Position numbers and translations under genes: made by a program. Source: Bacteroidales bacterium UBA3843 (GTDB taxonomy: Bacteria > Bacteroidota > Bacteroidia > Bacteroidales > Paludibacteraceae). Taken from it: a stretch of 64,000 nucleotides of DNA. This document shows positions 48,601-55,163 of this stretch, in pieces. Under the pieces are notes generated by a model that was not told where the DNA came from, did no database searches, and saw only the letters and a list, made by a program, of their open reading frames with translations. Location: assembly GCA_002392745.1 (NCBI GenBank), contig DGHR01000014.1, positions 1 through 64,000 of the forward strand. Reading direction: 5' to 3'. How positions within the stretch are numbered: the first letter of the stretch is position 1; each line of letters opens with the position of its first letter.

Positions 48601-48634
48601 GTACAGCGATTAGTATGTAATGATTTTTACTCAT
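45611..48634 (-). CDS. PKD-domain surface protein, type IX-sorted (copy 2)
   Basis: A 1007-residue exported protein. The signal core (VLCILYSVLSSSALSQ) is encoded by a GTACAGAGTACAGAATACAG repeat. It has an N-terminal jelly-roll-like part (CDFEDENERAQWVLNTGN), a fibronectin-like segment, then a block shared with copy 1 (TWKDWTEVAVNLRDYVGQTI, AYAYFTLDC). A PKD domain follows near 624 (VYWDFGDGTFSTL, THTYPDTGGTYTATL), and a module near 764 (GLDSIVTLHLKV). The C-terminal about 65 residues form a type IX-like sorting domain (MDVMGRIVRPLAEGDY, PGVYLLVC, KIIVQ). It is paralogous to the 1032-residue protein at 50454-53552. It starts one base inside the OmpA gene's stop codon, so translation is coupled. 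Confidence 0.82.
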   Translation of the reverse strand: MSKNHYILIAVLCILYSVLSSSALSQVVYQCDFEDENERAQWVLNTGNQGPRCANKWYIGEAGNHAPDAQYGLFISSDGTQPVYDASRTMFVVAYRELTIPAGEYDIFFDWRCSGKRTGEEGFYMCWIPDSVATNSNMATADLPAWAKNEDYLLAPCFYGATSWDIGHIEWSLPEEQTCKLVLIWYNTRGGAANPSACIDNIEIVHKDSCPLPSGFKSKINNDASATVEWNRNGATVFDIRTYDYQTGEWQMYSDVRDWRITLYGLSEGYHDVYVRAHCSDGEGVGQFVKYGFFMYHKGVRCIDYLDLSTATCRVGDKNNPLGSPKVENYGYADYANSLHTIHYVPGERDPYTDGTLLTKPEGAIASVRLGRYAPTFGAACEYKYKVPEEDKAILKVRYAVVLPAPHDPQDNPTFKLQILANGRDLEYGCGLADFVAGATATGWKTTQYGSETITWKDWTEVAVNLRDYVGQTITIRLMVTGCKMEAHGAYAYFTLDCESGEMSGLNCGEDNPTTSFSAPSGFNYAWYLPTDPGNILSRNQTFTLNPLDTLTYNVDVISKTNGKCYYTLEACGIPRFPVAIADASVKVEKCQNQVTFHNQSCVYYKNQISEKEFTRQEGVDHVYWDFGDGTFSTLNDEYVTHTYPDTGGTYTATLFAYLNGSDTVCRAEKQITVTLGNVKTPERDVHLSVGSMYEGKVYWNPYEFDTVYIVSTGCEERVHVYIHERYFEQSDSLCQGGVYEVGGQKFTQSGTYTVNLLNQWGLDSIVTLHLKVEPTLIVNVADTVSACGDEPSVNLPVQVTQGRLDSVYLVFGQSAVSAGFEPMYTFGNDEEIQFQMPDSVLPGNYPATLKLGTPRCPAPDVPVVIQISYPSSIIAQKEGIIALLNDSLNGGYVFSSYTWYRNGERITGADQSYIIVGSNDIGAQYTAVLTRVSDGVAVAVCPITYDAAQGIGEVHTAITGPWMLMDVMGRIVRPLAEGDYPPAITTPGVYLLVCPSSGFTTKIIVQ

Positions 48635-50436
48635 TATAGTATTACAAATTCTACGCGACGGTTTTGTGCGCGACCTTCTTCGGTATCGTTAGTTGTAATC
48701 GGTTGCGACTCACCCTTGCCTTCCGCCTCAATGCGGCCGGCGTCAATACCACGTTTGATCAGGTTGTCGCGTACGCTATTGGCACGTCCCTCGGAGAGTC
48801 GCTGGTTAGCACGGTCGGAACCTACATTGTCGGTATGTCCTGTGATACGTATGCGTATATCGGGGTTCTCGGCCATCAAGTCATACAAATCCTGGAGCGA
48901 AGGTTCGGACTCCGGCAGAATAGTGGTCTTGTTGGTAGCGAAGAAGAGGTTATGGAGGATGATAACACGCTTCTTGACAATCGGTTCGAGGCGGAAAGTC
49001 TCCTCGGCGCCAACATCTCCCACAGAGGCAGTAAGTGCCAAGTGGTTGGCAGCCTCGATATGGATACGTATCTGGGTGTTGAGCGGCAATCGAAGTGCAG
49101 CATATCCACTGAGTGAGTCAGTATTGGCAGTAGCGATGACTGCTTCGTTGGAGGCATTGATAAAGCTAACCTCTGCCGCCAACAGTGAGTCGGATTTCGC
49201 ATCACGCACATAGAATCGGAAATCAGGCCGCGGCATCATAGCCAGCGAGAGTGTGTCCCCCCATTCGCCATGGCTGTAATCATGCTCCAACACCTGATAA
49301 TCCGGATGGGTAAGGCGCAGATGATAAGGTCCGGCCGCCAGTTTGCTGACCGCCATACCTTTCTTGTTGGTAGTACGTTTGGTGGTACGCGGTTTTTTGG
49401 CTGTTGCCCGCGGGGTAATTTCCACCGTGGCAGAAGCGATAGCGCTGTCGGTTTGTTTATCCGACACATAGAGCACCATGGCCGGTTTCTGCGGTTTAGG
49501 CGGTTGCGGCTTGTTCATCTGCAGCAAAGCGGTGAACTTAACACCCACGAGCAGACTATTGAGCCGTCCGCTCGCCCAATCGGATGTATGCAGCGAGCGG
49601 GTTTGTATCTGTTGCTCGTCAGCTATGGCAATCGGTCCTTCCTTAGGTTGCGCCAGGTTCATCACACCATAGTCGATGAACGCTGCCAGACGCATATGCC
49701 AGGGATGCGTACGTTCGTTATTGCGGTCGTTCCACTCCTTGCCCAGGAAGGCATTGAGGTTGATACCGGCCTCCGCTGTAACCGCCACATCCAGTCCGTA
49801 GGGTATCTTACCTTTGGCGCGATAAGACATATCGGTAACGGCTCCATGGTCCGGCATGTTTATCCAATTGTCGTCATAGGCCATCTCGTCGGTGATAGAC
49901 GTGGTGAGCGGTCCGCGCTGGCTGTAGGTTCCCAAAACAGTGTACCCCACTTTGGCTCCGGCCAGGAAATACCACTTATCCCAGCGTCCACCCAGCATAA
50001 CAGGCAACATCACCTGGCCTACCGCATGGTTCTCGCGCAGCGCGGAGGAGAAAGTATAATGCTTGGTCTGGTTGTAGCCGGGCGCCATAATAGCGACATC
50101 ATAAGAGGACGGGAAATTGATTTTGTCCATCGAACTGAAGATACGGAACTCCGGTCCCATATTGAGGATAAAATGGTCGTATCGGTATTCATAGCCGACT
50201 CCGAGCATACCTCCTCCGCCTCCGACAAAACGGTTATAGTCGTAGTGATTGACCAGTCCGCTATATCCGACACCGCCCCACATAGCCACATGGTGGATAT
50301 TGCGTGTGGCGCCTTTCCAGACCTTGCCGGACTGCGTTTTTTGCTTGGAATTGGATTTCTTCTTGGCCGGTGCAGCCGTCAAGGTTTGTGAGGCTACGAG
50401 GGCTATCATCAGTATGTAATATGCAATCTTTCTCAT
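48634..50436 (-). CDS. OmpA-family protein with barrel and carboxypeptidase-regulatory-like domains
   Basis: A 600-residue envelope protein. After a signal peptide come a basic stretch (KKKSNSKQK), a beta-barrel at about 45-300, two Ig-fold regulatory-like domains (about 310-390, with SATVEITPRA, and 405-480, with FINASNEAVIA), and a C-terminal OmpA domain (ITGHTDNVGSDRANQRLSEG, RANSVRDNLI, RRVEFVIL) that binds peptidoglycan. I chose ATG (MRKIAYY) over a GTG one codon upstream. A barrel plus OmpA domain can hold an outer-membrane complex to the cell wall, as PorE-like or PorP-associated proteins do; that link is inferred. It follows the 1032-residue PKD protein by 17 bases. Confidence 0.87.
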   Translation of the reverse strand: MRKIAYYILMIALVASQTLTAAPAKKKSNSKQKTQSGKVWKGATRNIHHVAMWGGVGYSGLVNHYDYNRFVGGGGGMLGVGYEYRYDHFILNMGPEFRIFSSMDKINFPSSYDVAIMAPGYNQTKHYTFSSALRENHAVGQVMLPVMLGGRWDKWYFLAGAKVGYTVLGTYSQRGPLTTSITDEMAYDDNWINMPDHGAVTDMSYRAKGKIPYGLDVAVTAEAGINLNAFLGKEWNDRNNERTHPWHMRLAAFIDYGVMNLAQPKEGPIAIADEQQIQTRSLHTSDWASGRLNSLLVGVKFTALLQMNKPQPPKPQKPAMVLYVSDKQTDSAIASATVEITPRATAKKPRTTKRTTNKKGMAVSKLAAGPYHLRLTHPDYQVLEHDYSHGEWGDTLSLAMMPRPDFRFYVRDAKSDSLLAAEVSFINASNEAVIATANTDSLSGYAALRLPLNTQIRIHIEAANHLALTASVGDVGAEETFRLEPIVKKRVIILHNLFFATNKTTILPESEPSLQDLYDLMAENPDIRIRITGHTDNVGSDRANQRLSEGRANSVRDNLIKRGIDAGRIEAEGKGESQPITTNDTEEGRAQNRRVEFVIL

Positions 50437-50453
50437 CACTGGTTCCTCCCTCC

Positions 50454-53400
50454 TTATTCGATTACACTAATCCGGCAGACACGTGTCTCGCCTCCGATTT
50501 TGACTTGTACCACATAGACGCCTGCCGGCGCATTGAGGGTAAGGCTGTTCTCGCCCTCAGTCAGGGACTGGGTGAGCACCACATCGCCGAACATATTGAC
50601 GATAGTAGCCGTAGCCGCAGCCGACACCTTGATGGTAAGCGTTCCTCCCGTGCGGATAGGCGACGGATAGACATAAACGATACCCGGATTCTCCACCTTC
50701 TCCGGTCGGAAGGGACAAGTCACCACCTGCTCTCCGTTGCTCAGACGGGTCATCTCGAGATGATATGCAGCGTCGGTATCCAGTCCGCCTTCCACATAGA
50801 GGTAAGACATGTTTGCTCCAGCGATAGGCTCATTGTCCTTATACCATTGGAATCCCGTGAACATGTGCTCGGCAGAATCCGCCTTCACAGCATCGGCATT
50901 CTTGAGAGACAATACATCTCCCCAGCGCTGGTAGACCCACCCCGGCATACAAACGCTAACAGCCGCCTCGCGAACGACAGAACAGCCGAAATCATTGAAG
51001 AACTCCAGCGTATAGGAACCACCGTTGAGCCCCACGATAGAGTCGAGGGTTTGGGGTGCTCCCCCGTTGACCGTATAATAGTCATAGCCTGTACCGCCAA
51101 TAAAGAGTGCTCCGGAATTGGGTGCATCGCTCATTTCGCGCACAGTAACATCCGGCAGAATGGAATCCAGCACCGTTACATTCATCCACAATGTGGAATC
51201 ACAGCCAAACCGGTTCTTGTAGAACCTGTAGAACTTACCAGATTCAGCAGACTTGTAGGTCTGTCCGTCAACCGTCAAGGGCACTTCAGCACAGATTGTA
51301 GTATCTCCCACGTAATCATTCGTTACAGGATTGACAGACAGATTCAGAGAAACAATACTGTCACAACCGGCAAATGTCTTGAGGCTATCGGTGTACATGC
51401 CCGGTAATCCGGCATAGTACCGTCCGAAAACCACATAACTACCTTCGCAGATAGCAGAATCGACTACTTGTTCCACATCGCCGATAGCGGGTATCGTGAT
51501 ATACAACGTGGTATCTTCCAAGCATCTTCCTTCCGCAATGGAAGATATCAATGTGACAGGGAATGTACCTCCCTCACTTGGATAAGTGACTATCGGGTTG
51601 CGGTCAGCTCCGACTTGTCCATTACCGAAATCCCATTCATACTCATCACATGGTTGGTCATAATGATGCTCTACCACATTGTTATATTTGGTCAAAATAT
51701 GACTTTTGTTTTTGAATTTAACCCTGTTTCGACATTCTGCAGGACTATATTCCCACTCGAAATCAGCGACCGGAAAACGCGGACGTGCAGAAGAATAGAG
51801 GTCAAAACCACAAGACGATTCCTCTTTGTAGCTCAGATGACACCTATAGGTGGTAGTATCCGATGCATCTACCAACAGCGTCATACCATTTGCGGAGAGA
51901 TGGTCATCCTGGACCGGATTATCGTATTTATCGAACCATTCGTAGTCGAAACCGACGGGAGCCGATATAGACATCTGTGCGTCATCGCCGCAACTGGTGC
52001 CGGTTATACGTGCGGCCGCGCAGTCCAGCGTGAAATAGGCATAGCCATAATGGCCCGATGCGGCACAGTCATATGTAGTGAGACGGACAGTCAGTTTCTC
52101 TCCGTCACGGTCTTCCAGATTCAAACCAATAGTCGTCCAGTCTTTCCACGTTACCATATTATACCCCGAGCCTTCGGTGTGCCACCCCTCACGAGTAGCA
52201 TCTGCATAGAAATCCGCATAACCGCATGTCGGGCTAATCAGTTCACCGTCTTCGCCGATTATCTCTAAAGTAAAACGCGGTTGCTGGTCATGGTTATGCT
52301 GAGGATCTTCCATCACCACGGCATAGCGCACCAACAAAATAGCCGCATTTTCCGCATCGACGATGTATTCAAAAGAGAGGCTCTCCGCTTGTGCCCCGAC
52401 TCCCCAGTTACCCAGTCTAACAGAAGCCAAAGCTCCCTCGGGTACGATTTGCAACTTTCCTCGCGTACGCGGGTCGTATATATCCGTTTCCCAGTTCACC
52501 ACATGGCGTGACAGTTTGTCGTCCACCCCGTAATCCTCCACTCCGATATTCGCATAGGGATTAGAGAATGTGCCATAAGTGGCTGTCACATTCGGATTTC
52601 CGGCCAGGTGTACATAATCGATACAATGTCTGTCCGGATAATAAACTGCGAATGTATTCAAGTATGTATAGGCGCTGTAGTTCACTCCGTTGCAGACTCC
52701 GCGCACACGGATGTCGTAGGCTCCTTCTTCCAATCCCTCCAAGACAAATCGTTTTGTTGTGATGCCCGATTGTACCTGCCATTTGTCCCGGCCATATTTG
52801 CGGTATTCCAAGACATACTCTTCGCTACTCCCCTCCCAACTTACAATCACAGAATCATTTTTTGATTCCGCCGTTATGGTTCGTGGCTTGCTGCACTCGC
52901 GTGTCGTGATTTGTATATTATCTACACAAGCGCCGATGGCAGACATTGTACTGTCGCGATTGGCATTTTGCCAAACGAAAAACAAACGAAGTACGCGGCT
53001 ACCGTTCGAAGAGAATTGGAAAGACACATTCTTCCATTTGGAGACGTTGTTAACCCGATATATGCCATTTTGCATATATGTAATCATATTCTCGGGAACA
53101 GACGAAAAAGTACCTCCCTCCAAGGACAAAGAAGAAGCCGGTCCTATACCCGCGGAAAACAAAGCATCCGGCGCTCCGATACAGCGGTAATCAAAGGTAC
53201 AGTCATATTGTCCGACAGGAAGCACAAAATCCCTATACATGTATTGGGTATTTGTCGTCACATCATACGAGGCATCCGCTCCTCCGTTATTGGATATATA
53301 TGCCGCCCTACGTCCATCACTATGAACAGTTTTTCCAATAACCCACTGATCCTTTAAATCCGCAGTATTTGCACCGGGATTAAGCACCCATTTCGATAGT

Positions 53401-53552
53401 TCAGCCGACTCATCTTCCTCAAAACTAAAGCTATACGGCACTGTTGTTTCCGTCGCGCTTTGCGCACGCGTAACAAAAAAAGCAGGTAACGCCAACAGCT
53501 GCAACAACAGCAGACGCTTCACCCAATTAGTATGTATATATTTACAACTCAT
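50454..53552 (-). CDS. PKD-domain surface protein, type IX-sorted (copy 1)
   Basis: A 1032-residue exported protein, first gene of its row. The signal ends near FFVTRAQS. It has a jelly-roll-like N-terminus (FSFEEDESAELSKWVLNPG), a fibronectin-like region (VSWEGSSEEYVLEYRKYG), a block shared with copy 2 (TWKDWTTIGLNLEDRDGEKL, AYAYFTLDC), a PKD domain near 640 (YEWDFGNGQVGADRNPIVTY), and two NGCDS-like modules (AGCDSIVSLNLSV, FGCDSTLWMNVTV). The end is a clear type IX sorting domain (YVYPSPIRTGGTLTIKV, IVNMFGDVVLTQ, APAGVYVVQVKIGG, CRISVIE). It probably sits on the cell surface. The row has a promoter just upstream. Confidence 0.84.
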   Translation of the reverse strand: MSCKYIHTNWVKRLLLLQLLALPAFFVTRAQSATETTVPYSFSFEEDESAELSKWVLNPGANTADLKDQWVIGKTVHSDGRRAAYISNNGGADASYDVTTNTQYMYRDFVLPVGQYDCTFDYRCIGAPDALFSAGIGPASSLSLEGGTFSSVPENMITYMQNGIYRVNNVSKWKNVSFQFSSNGSRVLRLFFVWQNANRDSTMSAIGACVDNIQITTRECSKPRTITAESKNDSVIVSWEGSSEEYVLEYRKYGRDKWQVQSGITTKRFVLEGLEEGAYDIRVRGVCNGVNYSAYTYLNTFAVYYPDRHCIDYVHLAGNPNVTATYGTFSNPYANIGVEDYGVDDKLSRHVVNWETDIYDPRTRGKLQIVPEGALASVRLGNWGVGAQAESLSFEYIVDAENAAILLVRYAVVMEDPQHNHDQQPRFTLEIIGEDGELISPTCGYADFYADATREGWHTEGSGYNMVTWKDWTTIGLNLEDRDGEKLTVRLTTYDCAASGHYGYAYFTLDCAAARITGTSCGDDAQMSISAPVGFDYEWFDKYDNPVQDDHLSANGMTLLVDASDTTTYRCHLSYKEESSCGFDLYSSARPRFPVADFEWEYSPAECRNRVKFKNKSHILTKYNNVVEHHYDQPCDEYEWDFGNGQVGADRNPIVTYPSEGGTFPVTLISSIAEGRCLEDTTLYITIPAIGDVEQVVDSAICEGSYVVFGRYYAGLPGMYTDSLKTFAGCDSIVSLNLSVNPVTNDYVGDTTICAEVPLTVDGQTYKSAESGKFYRFYKNRFGCDSTLWMNVTVLDSILPDVTVREMSDAPNSGALFIGGTGYDYYTVNGGAPQTLDSIVGLNGGSYTLEFFNDFGCSVVREAAVSVCMPGWVYQRWGDVLSLKNADAVKADSAEHMFTGFQWYKDNEPIAGANMSYLYVEGGLDTDAAYHLEMTRLSNGEQVVTCPFRPEKVENPGIVYVYPSPIRTGGTLTIKVSAAATATIVNMFGDVVLTQSLTEGENSLTLNAPAGVYVVQVKIGGETRVCRISVIE

Positions 53553-53582
53553 ACGTGTATAAAAAAAGAAAAATCGGACACA

Positions 53583-53613
53583 AAGTTATTAAAAATCTTT
53601 AAGATTAGCAACA
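53583..53613 (-). promoter_or_regulatory. Promoter of the PKD-OmpA-giant C row
   Basis: On the minus strand a -7 TAACTTTG (53583-53590) and a -33 TTG (53611-53613) are 20 bases apart. The start codon of the first PKD gene is about 30 bases further on, so the leader is short. Confidence 0.6.
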
Positions 53614-53798
53614 AAAAGACACAAAAAGTTCAATTTTTCTTCTTTTTGCAAACCATACTTTGCATTTTATGGCATTTTGTCAGGGTGTAGGTAAGAAGTG
53701 AGATGTGAAATGGTTCGCGCAAATATGCGCAAGAATAGAAGATTGGGGGCAATCAAATTGCCCTGAAACAACCAAGAAAGAAGGATTAAGTCCGAATT

Positions 53799-53840
53799 GC
53801 CTTCGAGATTACTCCGATGCGCCTTCGAAATGCCTCCGAT
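53799..53840. repeat. 22-base imperfect tandem repeat
   Basis: Two units beginning GCCTTCGA and ending CTCCGAT (53799-53818 and 53821-53840) with GC between. About three quarters of positions match. Non-coding. Confidence 0.4.
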
Positions 53841-53995
53841 ATCTGTTTTGTAAATCGCTGAAAATAAAGCGGATAAAGAATTAAAATTTACAGTACCGGA
53901 AAGTCTAGAATTTCCGGACCGCTGCGCTATCCCAGAGGAAGAATGAGAGAAGCCCCTGAGATACCTCTGAGGTTATTCTTTGGTTATTGTAATAA

Positions 53996-54035
53996 TTCGT
54001 CTATAGTTCGTCTATAGTTCGTGTATAGTTCGTGA
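53996..54035. repeat. 11-bp tandem repeat
   Basis: TTCGTCTATAG occurs twice, then TTCGTGTATAG, then a partial TTCGTGA, in perfect 11-base register. The period is one helical turn, as in the repeat at 172-227. It lies just downstream of the esterase terminator. Confidence 0.6.
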
Positions 54036-54054
54036 TTGGCAGCATAAAAGTCCG

Positions 54055-54085
54055 AAAAAAACAGGAGGAAGCCTCTGCTTCCCCC
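54055..54085 (-). terminator. Esterase terminator
   Basis: On the minus strand GGAAGC-AGAG-GCTTCC forms a perfect six-base stem, extended by G/C pairing, followed after CTCCTG by a run of seven T. It lies about 50 bases after the esterase stop. Confidence 0.7.
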
Positions 54086-54135
54086 GCCCCCTTTCTTATA
54101 GGGAGGGGAGTAGAAAAGATAAATGGAAAAATAGT

Positions 54136-55017
54136 TTATTTCCAGTCTGTCAGAGTAAGGAAACGCACGAGATAATCCTGCCAGTTGGGCCAAGTGTGTC
54201 CTCCTGCGCTCTGATAATAGGTGTATTCCAGATGGTTATCCTCGAGCCATAAGCGATAGTTTTGTACGAAGTCGAAGAGGTGGTCTTCGCGTCCGATAGC
54301 TATCCAATAGAGAGGATGCGCATCCATCATCCGGATGACTTGGGTTTGCCAATCGATATAGGGTTCTATTGAGTCAGCAGGAATGACAGCAGGCGAGAAA
54401 AGACCGATATAGGCAAAGGTGGCAGGCATATAGTGCGAGATATGCATCGTGTGGAAGCCTCCCATAGAGAGTCCTGCGATAGCCCTGCCTGACGGTTCGC
54501 GGGCTATACTATAGCGCTTCTCTGTCTCGGCCATGAAAAGCGGGAAATGTGTCTCCCAATAGCCGGACATCTCGTATGTACGTTCCTGTTCGGAAGTGAG
54601 TTTGCGCCAATGAGCCGAGCCGGAGGAGGTGCTGAAAGATTCGCCATCGGGCGTTATATCGGGCGATGCCATCAGTGCCTGCCGCTCGTCCGGAGGAATA
54701 CTTCCCAGGAAATTATCCGGCATTACCACCACCATCTCTCCGACGGATTGGGCAGTGAGAAGCGAGTCCATCCAATGGAGCAAGTTACCCTGGACGGTCC
54801 AGTCGTCCTCGGAGCCGTACATGCCGTGCAGGAGATAGAGCACTGGGAAGCGTTCGGTACGCGAACGGGCGGCATAGTCATTCGGCAGATAGACACAACA
54901 GGGCACACCCAAAATCGTGTCGCGCGAGACATTGCCCACAACCGGTGATTGAGAGGCGGTGCGCGAACAGCCGGCCAACAGGACCAGCGAGAAAAGGAGT
55001 AAAACAGAGTGTTTCAT
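54136..55017 (-). CDS. Lipoprotein alpha/beta-hydrolase (esterase-D-like)
   Basis: A 293-residue predicted esterase of the putative-esterase (PF00756-type) group. A lipobox ends at Cys17 (LVLLAGC), so it is membrane-anchored. The nucleophile elbow GLSMGG has Ser184, His274 is in GGHTWPNW, and an acid candidate is Asp245 in GREDHLFD. An oxyanion-type strand, VLYLLHGMYGSEDDW, is also present. Such enzymes act on acyl or acetyl esters of sugars, siderophores or glycans; I cannot fix the substrate. It has its own promoter and terminator, so it is probably a single-gene unit. Confidence 0.85.
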   Translation of the reverse strand: MKHSVLLLFSLVLLAGCSRTASQSPVVGNVSRDTILGVPCCVYLPNDYAARSRTERFPVLYLLHGMYGSEDDWTVQGNLLHWMDSLLTAQSVGEMVVVMPDNFLGSIPPDERQALMASPDITPDGESFSTSSGSAHWRKLTSEQERTYEMSGYWETHFPLFMAETEKRYSIAREPSGRAIAGLSMGGFHTMHISHYMPATFAYIGLFSPAVIPADSIEPYIDWQTQVIRMMDAHPLYWIAIGREDHLFDFVQNYRLWLEDNHLEYTYYQSAGGHTWPNWQDYLVRFLTLTDWK

Positions 55018-55045
55018 AACAAGCAGATATTTAGATTTGCGACTG

Positions 55046-55076
55046 CAAAAATACGATTATTTTATGACATATGCAA
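55046..55076 (-). promoter_or_regulatory. Esterase promoter
   Basis: On the minus strand a -7 TATTTTTG (55046-55053) and a -33 TTG (55074-55076) lie 20 bases apart, immediately downstream of the terminator of the TonB receptor gene. Confidence 0.55.
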
Positions 55077-55077
55077 G

Positions 55078-55103
55078 AAAAATCGCCCTCACGAGCGATT
55101 TTT
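55078..55103 (-). terminator. TonB receptor terminator
   Basis: AAAAATCGC and GCGATTTTT are perfect nine-base arms around an eight-base loop, a strong rho-independent terminator about 60 bases after the receptor stop. It can act in both directions. Confidence 0.75.
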
Positions 55104-55163
55104 CCATAATAAGTTTAGGGTTTAGAGTTTAGAGGGGCAGGTTGTTTTTAGTGGATGTTACTG

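Larger units (their letters stand above)
53553..54135. other. Intergenic region with promoter and tandem repeats
   Basis: No gene. It holds the promoter of the PKD/giant C row (53583-53613), a 22-base imperfect tandem repeat (53799-53840), a CCGGAAA/TTTCCGG hairpin (53896-53917), an 11-base tandem repeat (53996-54035), the esterase terminator (54055-54085) and a partial GC-rich dispersed repeat (54071-54106). Confidence 0.65.

Noticed and set aside
53996..54035. Tandem repeat considered as a CRISPR array
   Set aside because: The units are 11 bases with no spacers, and no cas genes are in the window.
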